A stretch of DNA of 64,000 nt from Streptococcus constellatus (GCF_902167705.1 NZ_CABHMZ010000017.1:1-64000), one strand, 5' to 3'. Shown: positions 1 to 9,611, counted from the stretch's first letter. Notes: generated by a model from the sequence alone, not told the origin. Translations and numbers: made by a program.

Positions 1-60
1 CCACGAAAATGTTTAGCTTACAGAACTGCTTATGAAGCTCTAGTGGATGAGTTAGAGTAA
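1..60 (+). pseudogene. C-terminal end of an IS30-family transposase (cut by window edge)
   Basis: The first 60 bases read in frame as PRKCLAYRTAYEALVDELE followed by TAA. The PRKCL-Y-TxYE pattern is the characteristic extreme C-terminus of IS30-family transposases. The rest of the element lies outside the window, so it cannot be told whether the copy is intact. The sequence after the stop (61-100) would be expected to hold the element's right end. Its place just downstream of cpsD fits the frequent insertion of IS elements in capsule loci. The family call rests on this short tail only. Confidence 0.6.
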
Positions 61-123
61 ATGTTGCACTTATTCTTGCAATTTATCATTTTCAAACATT
101 CCTACTCCTAAATCTACTAAACT

Positions 124-816
124 TTATTTCTTACCGTAGTTCCCATAATCTCCATAATTTCCATAGGAGCCATATTTTTCTAATTGTATGTCATATTTAT
201 TTAGAATAACTCCTAAGAATGGGGTACCAGTTTGTTCTAACTGTTCTTTTGCTTTTTGTACAGCTTTTCGTTTTACATTTCCAGATTCTACTACTAGCAC
301 ACTAGCGTCACATTTTTGAGCAATAATAGCCGCATCAATGACCAGCCCAATCGGAGGAGTATCGATGATAATATAATCATAATGATTTCGTAAAATATCA
401 ACCATCATTCCAAAATTCTTGCTTTGAAGAAGCGCCGTCGGATTTGGAGAAATCTGCCCCGCTTCAATCACAAACAAATTTTCAATATTTGTCTCACATA
501 AGCCGTTTGACAAGTCAGCTGCACCAGCTAGATAATCTGTTAAGCCTGTAATTTTGTCACGTGTTTTAAACACACCAGACATGACTGAATTACGGATATC
601 CGCATCAATCAGCAAAGTATTATAACCTGAACGCGCAAAAGCAATAGCTAGATTCGTAGAAGTTGTTGACTTCCCTTCACCAGACTGTACAGAAGAAACA
701 TCGATGACCTTAATATTTTCTCCGCTAAGCTGAATATTGGTTCTTAAGGCGTTGTAATATTCTTCTGACTTTTTGAGAGCTCGCTCTTTATTTTTAGCTA
801 ATTCTAAACTTGGCAT
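124..816 (-). CDS. cpsD: Capsule tyrosine kinase CpsD (BY-kinase)
   Basis: 230 aa. This cytoplasmic bacterial tyrosine kinase autophosphorylates with help from CpsC and controls polymerisation and export of capsular polysaccharide. The sequence shows Walker A QSGEGKST near residues 44-51, the A' motif LLIDAD near 68-73, a Walker B-like YIIIDTPP near 148, and a tyrosine-rich tail YGSYGNYGDYGNYGKK at the C-terminus, which holds the autophosphorylation sites. It follows cpsC by 9 bp in a cpsA-B-C-D order. The start has AGGAGAAAAG just upstream. Length and motifs are typical, so the call is secure. Confidence 0.95.
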   Translation of the reverse strand: MPSLELAKNKERALKKSEEYYNALRTNIQLSGENIKVIDVSSVQSGEGKSTTSTNLAIAFARSGYNTLLIDADIRNSVMSGVFKTRDKITGLTDYLAGAADLSNGLCETNIENLFVIEAGQISPNPTALLQSKNFGMMVDILRNHYDYIIIDTPPIGLVIDAAIIAQKCDASVLVVESGNVKRKAVQKAKEQLEQTGTPFLGVILNKYDIQLEKYGSYGNYGDYGNYGKK

Positions 817-825
817 TCTTTTCTC

Positions 826-1524
826 CTATTTTAGCTTATCCATATTTGGTACAACCCCGAGAAGAGTAATTCCCAGCGCTTCTTCTACATCTTCTGGTTT
901 TTTCACCCGATCATCTAACACTTCAACAACGAGAATCACAACTGAGATGAAAACTCCACCAGCAAGAAAACCAATCAAAGTATTGCGTCTAATGTTTGGT
1001 GAAGACGGAGCATTTGGAATTTCTGCTTCTTCTAACGTCGTTACATCTGCTACTTTTGTAACAGCTATAATTTTTTCAGCCGCAACTTGACGCAAACTAT
1101 TAGCGATACGAGCTGCTTCCTTTGCATCGCCATCTGAAACAGCTATTGAGACAATACGTGTATCCGTTGGAACAGTAACTGTGATCTTCTTAGCAAGTGC
1201 ACTGGGCTGCATATTTAATTTCAAGTCAGAGATTACTTTGGCTAATACATCTTGCGATAAAATAATTTCCTTATAGTCTTTTACTAAGTATGACCCAGCT
1301 TGCAAATCTTGGTTCGTCAATGTGGAATTATCACCGAGTTGCCGATTTACTACATAAATCCTTGTAGAACTAGTGTAGGTAGGTTTTATAACAAAGGTGC
1401 TATATCCTAAAGCGATAATAGCCATTACAAAAGCTGTCACAACGATGAGAAATTTTCGTCTCCATAAGGTTTTAACTAATGATAGAACATCAATTTCCAC
1501 CGTCTGATTATCTTGATTTTTCAT
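826..1524 (-). CDS. cpsC: Capsule chain-length/kinase modulator CpsC (Wzz family)
   Basis: 232 aa membrane protein. It acts as the transmembrane adaptor that activates CpsD and influences polysaccharide chain length. Two membrane segments are visible, near residues 28-48 and 183-205, flanking an extracellular Wzz domain with the usual proline-containing segment before the second helix (PNAPSSPN). The cytoplasmic C-terminal tail ends in [12 protein letters not shown], where CpsD would dock. It sits between cpsB and cpsD with gaps of under 10 bp, so the four genes form one operon. Confidence 0.93.
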   Translation of the reverse strand: MKNQDNQTVEIDVLSLVKTLWRRKFLIVVTAFVMAIIALGYSTFVIKPTYTSSTRIYVVNRQLGDNSTLTNQDLQAGSYLVKDYKEIILSQDVLAKVISDLKLNMQPSALAKKITVTVPTDTRIVSIAVSDGDAKEAARIANSLRQVAAEKIIAVTKVADVTTLEEAEIPNAPSSPNIRRNTLIGFLAGGVFISVVILVVEVLDDRVKKPEDVEEALGITLLGVVPNMDKLK

Positions 1525-1532
1525 TTCTTCTC

Positions 1533-2264
1533 CTAAATTAATTCATCTTTTAATAATATTTCTTGATTTTCACGAAATAGCGTGTCAGCGTACGCTTTAC
1601 CATATTTTTTAGAAATGATTTGGTAGGCTTCCTGCATATAAGGAGGGCGTGGGCCTAAATTATGCATATCGCTCGCTACAAAATGTACTAAATCTTGTTC
1701 CATAAAGAATTGTGCTCGTTTCTTCATGAATTTATATTTTTCGCCAAAAAGCTTGGGTTTTAGTACGCTAGAACTATTGATTTGCATGTAACAACCCATG
1801 TTGATCAAATCCTGCACTTTTTTCGTCTCATTCTCCAAGCAATGATAGCGCTCAATATGGGCTACAACTGGTGTAATTCCCAAACGCAAAACATTGTTTA
1901 AAGCACTATGGATTTCTCTGTACGGAGTTGTCATACTAAACTCAATCAGAGCATAACTCGTTCCACCCAAAGTTGGAATAATTTTTTTATCTAATTTTTC
2001 TAAAATATCGCTGGTATAGTAAATTTCGGCACCATAAAGAATGGTGAGATCGTCTGCCACTTCTTTAGCAATTTGCTGAACCTCATGAAAGTTTGCCACG
2101 ATTTTTTCTTCAGGAGTTTCAAACATTCCCTTTCTACGATGAGACGTTGAAATAATCGTTCGAACTCCTTGGCGATAACTTTCCGTCAAAAGCTCTCGCG
2201 TATCTTGACGTGTCTTAGGACCATCATCTACATCAAACACAATATGCGAATGAATATCAATCAA
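1533..2264 (-). CDS. cpsB: Protein-tyrosine phosphatase CpsB (PHP family)
   Basis: 243 aa manganese-dependent phosphatase that removes phosphate from CpsD. The N-terminal metal motif [15 protein letters not shown] (H5, H7) and the later metal-binding histidines in [14 protein letters not shown] and ASDMHNLG are those of PHP-domain phosphatases. It begins 2 bp after the cpsA stop, which suggests translational coupling. With CpsC and CpsD it forms the phosphoregulatory loop of streptococcal capsule synthesis. Confidence 0.94.
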   Translation of the reverse strand: MIDIHSHIVFDVDDGPKTRQDTRELLTESYRQGVRTIISTSHRRKGMFETPEEKIVANFHEVQQIAKEVADDLTILYGAEIYYTSDILEKLDKKIIPTLGGTSYALIEFSMTTPYREIHSALNNVLRLGITPVVAHIERYHCLENETKKVQDLINMGCYMQINSSSVLKPKLFGEKYKFMKKRAQFFMEQDLVHFVASDMHNLGPRPPYMQEAYQIISKKYGKAYADTLFRENQEILLKDELI

Positions 2265-2266
2265 TC

Positions 2267-3718
2267 TTATTTACCTTCCATCACTTTCTGAATTGCCGCT
2301 TTGGCTGCATTCAAGCTATCTTGGTTCAATTCCATCATGTAAAGATTTGCATCTGGCATGGCATAAGAGGGTAGGTCTGTGCGACCTTCACCTGTAACTG
2401 CTTGAGAACTAACGGTATAGCTGCCACCAGATTCTAGCTGTGTATTGATTAGATTCATCATCGTTTCAATACTCATATTGGTTTGAACTGAATCTTGCAG
2501 TCCTGAAATGATAGCATTGTAATTTTTCAAAGCACTTGTCGAAGTTAATTTTTTAATAATAGCCGCAATGACCTTTTCTTGATTTTTACCACGGTCGTTG
2601 TCTCCACCGCTCAATGAATACCGTTCTCGCACAAAGCCTAGAGCTTGCTCAGAATTTAGATGAACATCTCCTACACCAAAATGATAATTCCCGTGCAAAC
2701 TTGTAAATTCTTGGTCATTGTAAACATCAATTCCACCTAGCAAGTCCACCAATTTGAGGAAGGAGGTGAAATTAAGTCGGATGTAATAGTTGGTTTTAAT
2801 GCCGTAGAGGTTTTCCAATGTGTGAATAGACGCTTCCACACCATAAATGCCAGCATGCGTCAATTTATCATTTTGATTGTTACCCCCATCAGCAATCGGT
2901 ACGTAAGCATCACGCGGTGTTGTCGTTAACAACACTTTTTTCGTCTTGCGATTCACCGTCATGATGATATTCACATCCGAGCGAGATACAGACGAAACAG
3001 GACCATAGGTGTCAATGCCACTAACATAAATATTGAATACATCGTTATTTGTCGCTGGTGATTGAGCATTATCTATTTTTTTACTAATCTTGTAGGTATA
3101 GATTTTCTTAATTTTTGAAGCGTAATCTGGATATTCATTTTCGATCACACTTTCAAAGACACTATTTAACACCATTGCCTTCGCTTCGCCATTCATCAAA
3201 GACTTATAAGCAGCTAGATAAGACGAAGACTGATCAACCGTTAGATTGACTTTCTTGGTTTGCGCTAAGTTATCTGTCAATGCTTCAATATTTTTTCCGT
3301 CATTCGCTGTCGGAGCGAGGATATTTTTGACCTGACTAATATCTTTAATATCACTATTTGCTGGTACTACCACACTCATTTCATATTCAGAATAGTTGGA
3401 TGTTGCATTTAGCCCGTTAGACAAATCCAGCACTTCTTTAATGGCATACATTGCACCTGAACTAACTAAAATAGCCAAAATGAGAACAATCGTTGTTGTT
3501 ACACGCGCTTTATTTTTGAAAATGAAAAAGCCGGTCACCAGTGCTACGGTTGCTAGCAAGATTGACAGCAAAACATTCATGTAGCGAAATGCCAAAATAT
3601 TATAGCGGAACATTGAAAAAATCAACAAGGCTGCTAATAATGCAAAAATGATTAGCAAAGCAATATTTAAGATTCGATAACCTCTCTTCTTAGAAGAGCG
3701 CAATCTTTTTTGGGTCAT
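2267..3718 (-). CDS. cpsA: LytR-CpsA-Psr family cell-wall ligase CpsA
   Basis: 483 aa. LCP-family enzymes attach polymers such as capsule or teichoic acid to peptidoglycan on the outer membrane face. Three N-terminal membrane helices (about 16-36, 46-66 and 73-93) precede an accessory domain. The catalytic LCP domain shows [20 protein letters not shown] and [19 protein letters not shown], which supply the conserved arginines and aspartates. It is the first gene of the capsule operon, transcribed from a good promoter at 3757-3785. The RBS is TAGGAGTTTAAA before ATG. Confidence 0.94.
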   Translation of the reverse strand: MTQKRLRSSKKRGYRILNIALLIIFALLAALLIFSMFRYNILAFRYMNVLLSILLATVALVTGFFIFKNKARVTTTIVLILAILVSSGAMYAIKEVLDLSNGLNATSNYSEYEMSVVVPANSDIKDISQVKNILAPTANDGKNIEALTDNLAQTKKVNLTVDQSSSYLAAYKSLMNGEAKAMVLNSVFESVIENEYPDYASKIKKIYTYKISKKIDNAQSPATNNDVFNIYVSGIDTYGPVSSVSRSDVNIIMTVNRKTKKVLLTTTPRDAYVPIADGGNNQNDKLTHAGIYGVEASIHTLENLYGIKTNYYIRLNFTSFLKLVDLLGGIDVYNDQEFTSLHGNYHFGVGDVHLNSEQALGFVRERYSLSGGDNDRGKNQEKVIAAIIKKLTSTSALKNYNAIISGLQDSVQTNMSIETMMNLINTQLESGGSYTVSSQAVTGEGRTDLPSYAMPDANLYMMELNQDSLNAAKAAIQKVMEGK

Positions 3719-3756
3719 TTTAAACTCCTACGCAGAAATATCCATTTTATTACCCC

Positions 3757-3785
3757 ATTATAACATAAAATAACTGAAAGTTAAA
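3757..3785 (-). promoter_or_regulatory. Promoter of cpsABCD
   Basis: On the minus strand a TATAAT box (3757-3762) lies 17 bp from TTTAAC (3780-3785). It is about 40 bp upstream of the cpsA start and is the only promoter-like sequence in the gap, so it probably drives the capsule operon. Confidence 0.6.
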
Positions 3786-3863
3786 CATTCTTTAAGAATT
3801 ACAAAAGCTTTAAATGATAAATACGTTTTCAATGCAGTTTTTCGCTGTTACATTCTCAACAAC

Positions 3864-3888
3864 AAAAAGCAGGAACAATCCGTCCTGC
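3864..3888 (-). terminator. Rho-independent terminator after nrdG
   Basis: On the minus strand GCAGGA and TCCTGC pair around an 8-nt loop and are followed by TTTTT. It lies just downstream of the nrdG stop and ends the nrd operon before cpsA. Confidence 0.75.
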
Positions 3889-3900
3889 CTTGGTTCAAAT

Positions 3901-4506
3901 TTATTCTGTTTTATCTCGATTAACTTGTTCAAAATTTTCTGTGCCGTCATTCAGTCTATCCCAAATGATCACTTTCCCAGCTTTGAGAGATTTTTGCACG
4001 TCAATGATTCGTTGGTTAGAAGAACCACGAAATTGCAGCATGAGATTTTTCTTAGCTTTGTCAAACCGTCCATCGACCAGGATGTCAATAAGACTCAGCA
4101 GCTCTAGCTTATCTGGTGTTTCCAACATCATTTCTTCCCATGTATAGCCCGTCCAAGACCAAATATCTTTGTCTGGCAACTCTTTTCGAATCCGCTTGAC
4201 CAACGGAATGAGAATACCTGTATTGAGAAAAGGCTCTCCGCCAAGCAAGGTCAAACCTTGAACATAGGGCTCTGCCAGATCTTTCATGATTTGCTCTTCC
4301 AGCTCCTGCGTGTAAGGAATCCCTGCATTGAAAGACCAAGTCGCTACATTGTAACAGCCTTCGCAATGAAACATGCAGCCGCTGACATAGAGAGAATTAC
4401 GCACCCCTTCCCCATCCACAAAGTTAAAGGCTTTGTAGTCAATAATGCGACCCTTGCTCAACTCTTCACTTTTCCACTCACCTGGTTTTGGTGTATTCCA
4501 CGTCAT
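3901..4506 (-). CDS. nrdG: Anaerobic ribonucleotide reductase activating protein NrdG
   Basis: 201 aa radical-SAM enzyme that installs the glycyl radical on NrdD under anaerobic conditions. C44, C48 and C51 in CMFHCEGC form the CxxxCxxC motif that binds the 4Fe-4S cluster. LLGGEPF follows as the SAM-binding GGE motif. It lies in the order nrdD, small protein, GNAT, GNAT, nrdG. The same order with one GNAT gene is known in pneumococcus. The family call is secure. Confidence 0.95.
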   Translation of the reverse strand: MTWNTPKPGEWKSEELSKGRIIDYKAFNFVDGEGVRNSLYVSGCMFHCEGCYNVATWSFNAGIPYTQELEEQIMKDLAEPYVQGLTLLGGEPFLNTGILIPLVKRIRKELPDKDIWSWTGYTWEEMMLETPDKLELLSLIDILVDGRFDKAKKNLMLQFRGSSNQRIIDVQKSLKAGKVIIWDRLNDGTENFEQVNRDKTE

Positions 4507-4510
4507 CTTT

Positions 4511-5017
4511 CTACTCCAAATCTATCCAATAACGCTCGCGTCCTTCTCTAATATCCTCTAAGACACCTCCATTAGCTAAAATTACTGCTCGACTGGCAGG
4601 ATTGTCCATATCACAAGTAATCAGAACAGGAGAAAGCGCTAGTTTTTTGGCTTCAAGTAAAGCCAAAGCTAATTGTTGTTGACCATATCCCTTTCCCTGC
4701 TCACTAGGTCGAATGCCATAGCCAATATCCCCGCCCAACTCTAAGTAAAAATCATTTAGTGCCATACGAAGCCCTAAAAAACCTAATGCACGACCATCTG
4801 AATCAAAGGAAGCAAACAAAATAGCTGGAACACGCCCTTCTTTCAAATTCAATCCTACCTCTTGATCACGATTGATTTGCAACCAATCTTCGTAATTTTC
4901 TGCACATGCCCAAGTACTTTCTACACCGCCATTCATGAGAAGCCCCTGCTCTTTGTATTCTGTGATCATTTCAAGTATCGCTTCCTTATCTGCCAATTCT
5001 GGTCTTCGTAGTTCCAT
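4511..5017 (-). CDS. GNAT acetyltransferase (copy 1)
   Basis: 168 aa protein of the GNAT acetyl-CoA-dependent N-acetyltransferase fold. The acetyl-CoA loop reads RPSEQGKGYGQQQL near residues 101-114, and the tail PASRAVILANGG plus YWIDLE matches its neighbour. The substrate is unknown. It ends 4 bp before nrdG and starts 9 bp after the second GNAT gene. Sitting inside the anaerobic reductase operon suggests only co-transcription, not function. Confidence 0.8.
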   Translation of the reverse strand: MELRRPELADKEAILEMITEYKEQGLLMNGGVESTWACAENYEDWLQINRDQEVGLNLKEGRVPAILFASFDSDGRALGFLGLRMALNDFYLELGGDIGYGIRPSEQGKGYGQQQLALALLEAKKLALSPVLITCDMDNPASRAVILANGGVLEDIREGRERYWIDLE

Positions 5018-5026
5018 AAATTGCTC

Positions 5027-5524
5027 CTAATTCAAATCTATCCAATAACGCTCGGTGTCCTGTCGGATGTCTTCTAATATGCCCCCGTTTTTTAAAATTA
5101 CTGCTCGACTAGCAGGATTCTCCACTGAACAAGTAACTAGCACTCGATGGATATTCTTTGAAGCAGCAACAAGAAGTCCTTCTTTCAGCATGGCTGTAGC
5201 ATAGCCCTTCCCCTGCATAGACGGACGAACGCTATAACCAATATGACCGCCATGTTCGCGTAAATGTTCATTCAGACGCAAGCGTAAATTTAGAAAGCCA
5301 ACCGCTTGTCCTTTATCAAAACCTACAAGTTGTATAGCTGGCACCCATGTATCAGGAATATTGAGACCTATTTCTGCATCTTGATTTCCAGCAATCCAAT
5401 CTTCATAAACGAAATTTTCCTTGTCCCAAAAACCACCATCGTGTGCAGTATTCGAACTTTCAAATTCCATTATAAGAGACATTACTGCATCCTTATCTTC
5501 TAAACTTGGTCGTCTTAATTCCAT
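5027..5524 (-). CDS. GNAT acetyltransferase (copy 2, tandem paralogue)
   Basis: 165 aa from the ATG at 5524 (MELRRPSL). An upstream GTG in the same frame is also open, but AGGGTG is better placed for the ATG. The acetyl-CoA loop is RPSMQGKGYATAM. It shares the starts MELRRP and the endings PASRAVIL-NGG and ERYWIDL with the adjacent gene, so the pair arose by tandem duplication. Its substrate is unknown. Both copies keep intact loops, so neither looks decayed. Confidence 0.8.
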   Translation of the reverse strand: MELRRPSLEDKDAVMSLIMEFESSNTAHDGGFWDKENFVYEDWIAGNQDAEIGLNIPDTWVPAIQLVGFDKGQAVGFLNLRLRLNEHLREHGGHIGYSVRPSMQGKGYATAMLKEGLLVAASKNIHRVLVTCSVENPASRAVILKNGGILEDIRQDTERYWIDLN

Positions 5525-5545
5525 TTTCTTCACCCTGATAGAAAG

Positions 5546-5578
5546 AGAGTGAGACTAGCTTCATGCAAACCTCACTCT
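5546..5578 (-). terminator. Hairpin between the 46-aa gene and GNAT copy 2
   Basis: AGAGTGAG and CTCACTCT form a perfect 8-bp stem, followed on the minus strand by CTTTCT. It may attenuate transcription between nrdD and the downstream acetyltransferase/nrdG genes rather than fully terminate it. Confidence 0.45.
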
Positions 5579-5583
5579 TTCTC

Positions 5584-5724
5584 CTATTTTTTCTTTGTTT
5601 TTTGTAAGAATTGCTCTCGCAAGCTCGCAACACGGTCTTTTTTGCTGATTCCACCTTTGGAATGCTTTTCATGATAGCGTGCGACTTGCGCTTTGCCCTT
5701 ATCGTCTAATTGATATTTTCCCAT
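5584..5724 (-). CDS. Small conserved basic protein next to nrdD (46 aa)
   Basis: 46 aa, beginning MGKYQLDDKGKAQVARYH and ending QKTKKK. It is lysine/arginine rich with no membrane segment. It starts 8 bp after the nrdD stop, with AGTAGGAATTTTC as a plausible RBS. A short hypothetical gene occupies the same place between nrdD and the GNAT/nrdG genes in other streptococci, which supports it as real. The function is unknown. Confidence 0.75.
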   Translation of the reverse strand: MGKYQLDDKGKAQVARYHEKHSKGGISKKDRVASLREQFLQKTKKK

Positions 5725-5732
5725 GAAAATTC

Positions 5733-7943
5733 CTACTTTTCTGCATGATGACCTTCAAACTTAATCGTTGAACCATTCATATGTTTGACACGAGCCGAAA
5801 TTTCTTTGTGTCGACCATTTACCATTGGACGAGCCTGAGGGTTGCCAAGATAACCACAAGTCCGCTTCACTACATCAACTGTCTTAGGATCGCTATTGCC
5901 ACAGTTTGGACAAGTAAATCCGCGTTCTGTTGGTGTGAAATCCCCTTCAAAATCGCACTTGTAGCAATGGTCAATCGGAGTATTGGTTCCCAGATAGCCC
6001 ACACGGTCATAAGCGTAGTCCCAAACCGATTCAAGTGCTTTCGGATTTTGCTGTAAAACAGGGTATTCACAATAGTGGATAAAGCCACCTGAAGCTCCGG
6101 CTGCTGGATAATCCTTTTCAAAGTCTAACTTTTCAAACGGTGTTGGATTTTTACGGACGTCATAGTGGAAACTATTGGTGTAGTATTCCTTATCTGTAAT
6201 ATCTTTCACAAGACCAAACTTTTCTGTATCCAGGCGACAGAAACGGTCGGTCAGACTTTCAGATGGTGTGGAATAAACAGAGAAGTGATAATCATATTGG
6301 TCAGACCACTCTTCTACACGGCGTTTCATTTCACGAACAATGTCTACTGTAAATTTCTTGGCTTCTGGATTATGTTCCCATTCACCACCATAAAAAACAG
6401 TCGCTACTTCATACAGACCGATATAGCCGAGAGAAACCGTCGCTCTACGATGTTTAAAGAGTTGATCCACCTTATCATATTTGCCAAGACGTTTTCCAAA
6501 AGCGCCATATTGATAAAGGATAGGAGCATTGGCTGGCGTTGCTTCTTTTGTACGTTCCACACGATAGACAAGCGCATCTTCAGCGATGTTCATCCGCTCG
6601 TTAAAGATCTCCCAGAATTTCTCCATGTTGCCTTCAGATTCAAGGGCAATTCTTGGAAGGTTGACAGTAACAACACCAAGATTCATACGACCAGAATTGA
6701 CTTCTTGACCATTTTCATCTTTCCAACCTTGTAAGAAAGAACGGCAGCCCATTGGAACTTTGAAAGAACCAGTTAATTCCACGATTTTGTCGTAAGATAA
6801 GACATCTGGGTACATCCGTTTCGTAGCGCATTCCAAAGCCAGCTGTTTAATGTCGTAGTTTGGACTATCCGATTCTAAGTTCAATCCACGCTTCAATGTG
6901 AAAATCAACTTAGGGAAAATCGCTGTACGGTGCTCAGACCCAAGACCTTTAATCCGAATTTGGAGAATCGCTTTTTGAATTTCACGCTCAAAACGATTGG
7001 TCCCAAGTCCAAAACCAAGTGAAGTAAACGGCGTTTGTCCATTTGAGGTAAACAAGGTATTGATTTCATATTCCAAAGATTGCATGGCATCGTAAATGTC
7101 TTTTTTAGTCTTTGCCCATGCGTACTCTTCCTGCTTTTCAGGAAGCACCCATTCACGCGCATCTTTCAAATGTTTTTCATAATTTTTTTCAGCATAAGGC
7201 GCCAAAACTTCATCAATTCGGTCAGCAGAGCAACCACCATATTGGCTAGAAGCTACGTTTGCAATGATTTGAGAAATTTGCGCAGTCGCAGTTTGAATTG
7301 ACTTCGGACTTTCCACCTCTGCATTTCCAATCTTGAAACCATTTCCCAACATCCCCTTAAAATCAATCAAGCAGCAGTTTGTCATTGGCGTATATGGACT
7401 GTAGTCCAAATCGTGATAGTGAATGTCTCCTTTTTGGTGTGCATTTGCCACATGTGGCGGCAGCATTTGCAAACCGATTGATTTCCCAACAATCCCTGCT
7501 GTCAAATCTCGTTGAGTGTTGAAAACGTCGCTATCTTTGTTTGCATTTTCATTGACAACTGCTTGATCTTTGTTGAGCAATTTGCCGATTGTGAAGTTGA
7601 TATCTGTTGCTTTTGAGCGCGCAAAATCACGTTGAGTGCGGTAAGTAATATAGCTTTCTGCAATGGCATATTCATTGGCATTCAGTAATTCATGCTCAAC
7701 AATGTTCTGAATTTCATAAATTTTAACGCCAGCAGGAAAACGTGCAATTACTTCTGCTACGATTTTGTTGGTAATGCCTTCAAGTTTTGCTTCTAACAAC
7801 GGAGTCATCGTCGTTACTTCTTGACTGGCTTTAACAAGCGCTTTGTAAATCTTGTCTGCGTCAAAAGCCACACGACGACCGTCACGTTTTTCTACATAAA
7901 TATCAGCAAATCCTTGTACTGTGTCTTCTTTTAATGCAATCAT
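5733..7943 (-). CDS. nrdD: Anaerobic ribonucleoside-triphosphate reductase NrdD
   Basis: 736 aa from the ATG at 7943 (MIALKEDTVQG). The longer frame that starts 12 bases upstream begins inside the GGAGGAG ribosome-binding site and is rejected. It is an oxygen-sensitive glycyl-radical enzyme that makes dNTPs. An ATP-cone (residues about 10-100) comes first. The zinc site uses CYKC and CPNC, and the glycyl-radical motif RTCGYLG lies near the C-terminus. It is activated by NrdG, encoded in the same operon. Transcription probably starts at a promoter overlapped by an NrdR-type box. Confidence 0.97.
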   Translation of the reverse strand: MIALKEDTVQGFADIYVEKRDGRRVAFDADKIYKALVKASQEVTTMTPLLEAKLEGITNKIVAEVIARFPAGVKIYEIQNIVEHELLNANEYAIAESYITYRTQRDFARSKATDINFTIGKLLNKDQAVVNENANKDSDVFNTQRDLTAGIVGKSIGLQMLPPHVANAHQKGDIHYHDLDYSPYTPMTNCCLIDFKGMLGNGFKIGNAEVESPKSIQTATAQISQIIANVASSQYGGCSADRIDEVLAPYAEKNYEKHLKDAREWVLPEKQEEYAWAKTKKDIYDAMQSLEYEINTLFTSNGQTPFTSLGFGLGTNRFEREIQKAILQIRIKGLGSEHRTAIFPKLIFTLKRGLNLESDSPNYDIKQLALECATKRMYPDVLSYDKIVELTGSFKVPMGCRSFLQGWKDENGQEVNSGRMNLGVVTVNLPRIALESEGNMEKFWEIFNERMNIAEDALVYRVERTKEATPANAPILYQYGAFGKRLGKYDKVDQLFKHRRATVSLGYIGLYEVATVFYGGEWEHNPEAKKFTVDIVREMKRRVEEWSDQYDYHFSVYSTPSESLTDRFCRLDTEKFGLVKDITDKEYYTNSFHYDVRKNPTPFEKLDFEKDYPAAGASGGFIHYCEYPVLQQNPKALESVWDYAYDRVGYLGTNTPIDHCYKCDFEGDFTPTERGFTCPNCGNSDPKTVDVVKRTCGYLGNPQARPMVNGRHKEISARVKHMNGSTIKFEGHHAEK

Positions 7944-7968
7944 GAGCTCCTCCATTCGTATAAGACAT

Positions 7969-7996
7969 ATTATATCACTCCAACAAAAAAAATCAA
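7969..7996 (-). promoter_or_regulatory. nrdD promoter
   Basis: On the minus strand TTGATT (7991-7996) and TATAAT (7969-7974) are separated by 16 bp, about 25 bp upstream of the nrdD RBS. The -35 hexamer lies inside the first NrdR-type box. Confidence 0.7.
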
Positions 7997-8047
7997 TATC
8001 TTGTGGTAAAAAACTTTAATTTTTATTTCAAACACAAGATATTGATT
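7991..8047. promoter_or_regulatory. Paired NrdR-type boxes upstream of nrdD
   Basis: AATCAATATCTTGTG (7991-8005) and its exact reverse complement (8033-8047) face each other with centres 42 bp apart, four helical turns. Each matches the general ACACWATATNTTGTGT-like NrdR box. The proximal one covers the -35 element, as expected for repression by the NrdR dNTP sensor. As an inverted repeat it could also act as a hairpin terminator for the upstream membrane-protein gene. Confidence 0.65.
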
Positions 8048-8049
8048 TG

Positions 8050-9582
8050 CTATTTCAACTGATACAGCTTGAAATGAGTGAGTTTCAAGTCTGTCTGCTG
8101 ATAATTTTCCTTTAATTGTTTTTGGACATCTTGAAGAACAGGCACTTGATTATTCACTAAAATATAAGTTGGTGCAGTCTCTTTCAAACTTCTTTCCAAA
8201 GACATTTGATTTTCATCTGTTCCTTGATATAAGCTAGGCGTTAAAATCGGTACAGCAGATAAATGACCACTCGCTTGGTAAAGGGCTGCTGTTTTATCCC
8301 ACGCATAGATCTTATCAGTCTTCTTTGCGTTATCTTTGATATAATTTGCAGCAGACACACGTTCATTGGCTTCACTTGCAGATAAAACGTATTGATTGAC
8401 AAGCGGAAAACCAATTAAATAAACAACTGCTAAAATCGGCAAAAACGCATTTTTGGTGACATAAGCACCTAAAATAGACGAAGATTTTTGTACTCGACTA
8501 TGACGTCCATTTCTTTTAAGTGCACTTCTTCCAAGCCACATACTGAGCAGAATCATGAAGAATGGCAAAGTAGGCAACAATTGATAAGCGCCTTGGTCTG
8601 GCAAAAAGAAAGTAAATAAAACCAGCATTAAAGAAGCAAAAAAACTAAACAGCTGCAGGAAGCGCTCCAAAGAATTTGTTGGCAATGAAAAACTTCTCAC
8701 CCAAGTCACAACTACGCCAAGCCCAATAATGAGCCCACTATAAAGTAAACCATTATACAACAAGTGCTGCCCTGAAAAATGCAGACTTTCCAACGGATAA
8801 AGAATCTGACTAATGGCGAGACCAAAACTACCATTTAAAACTGTATAATATCCTAAAGGATAAAATACAAGCGAAAAGCCTACAAGTGTAGCTAAAAATT
8901 GATAAAGCCCACGTGCTTTTTTCTTTGCCCCAATATTATAGACTAATAAAGCAAGGAAAGCCACCAGATAAAACACGAGACTTGTCATTGGGTCCGTCAT
9001 AAACATCAGCGCACCAAGAGCACCAAAACCAATAAAGCCTCTGTCACTAGCTTCTCCTGCAACATAGCGCATCAGAAAGTACAGCGCACCAAATACAAAA
9101 GGAAAAGCAAAAATACTAGAATACAAGCCACCCCAGCCTAAAGCTAACGACAAACCATAGAATAAAGAAAGAATCTTTACAGAAGTATTTCTTACAGCTG
9201 TTAATTGGTAAACAATTTTAAAAAGAAAAATTCCCGCAACGAGCAAGGCAAAGCACTGCACGACTGCAAATAAAATATTACCCATGAAGAGGCTACCCGC
9301 CCAATTAGCTAAATAATAAAGCAAGCCACTCGTTCCATAAATATTTCCATAAATAACCTGCCCTTGCGCCATTGCCCATCCTGCATATAAATTTTGAGAT
9401 TGCAAATTAGTAGCAAGGTTGGTCAAAAATGGATTGGCAACACTTAAAACGCTCAATAATAAGCTCCACAAAAATAAAACGACAAAGGGCGTTGACGTAG
9501 GTTCTATAAAAACTTTTTTCTGCTCACTCTCTTCGTGAACTCTCTCTACTACTGGCTCTTGTTCAGTCATTGTGTCGTACAT
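8050..9582 (-). CDS. Polytopic membrane protein, glycosyltransferase-like
   Basis: 510 aa. A polar N-terminal tail of about 30 residues is followed by roughly ten or eleven hydrophobic helices and an extracytoplasmic domain of about 100 residues at the C-terminus (from about residue 410). The layout resembles GT-C/ArnT-like membrane glycosyltransferases, but no catalytic motif is recognised with certainty. It lies between cls and nrdD in a neighbourhood that in pneumococcus includes the competence-induced ccs4 region. It has its own vegetative promoter at 9612-9640 and an AAGGAG RBS. Function unknown. Confidence 0.75.
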   Translation of the reverse strand: MYDTMTEQEPVVERVHEESEQKKVFIEPTSTPFVVLFLWSLLLSVLSVANPFLTNLATNLQSQNLYAGWAMAQGQVIYGNIYGTSGLLYYLANWAGSLFMGNILFAVVQCFALLVAGIFLFKIVYQLTAVRNTSVKILSLFYGLSLALGWGGLYSSIFAFPFVFGALYFLMRYVAGEASDRGFIGFGALGALMFMTDPMTSLVFYLVAFLALLVYNIGAKKKARGLYQFLATLVGFSLVFYPLGYYTVLNGSFGLAISQILYPLESLHFSGQHLLYNGLLYSGLIIGLGVVVTWVRSFSLPTNSLERFLQLFSFFASLMLVLFTFFLPDQGAYQLLPTLPFFMILLSMWLGRSALKRNGRHSRVQKSSSILGAYVTKNAFLPILAVVYLIGFPLVNQYVLSASEANERVSAANYIKDNAKKTDKIYAWDKTAALYQASGHLSAVPILTPSLYQGTDENQMSLERSLKETAPTYILVNNQVPVLQDVQKQLKENYQQTDLKLTHFKLYQLK

Positions 9583-9611
9583 AAAGATTCTCCTTGATAT
9601 CAGTCTTATCT

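Noticed and set aside
7951..7958. TACGAATG near the nrdD start as a competence box
   Set aside because: It differs at the last base, lies downstream of a good sigma-A promoter, and nrdD is not known as a late competence gene.
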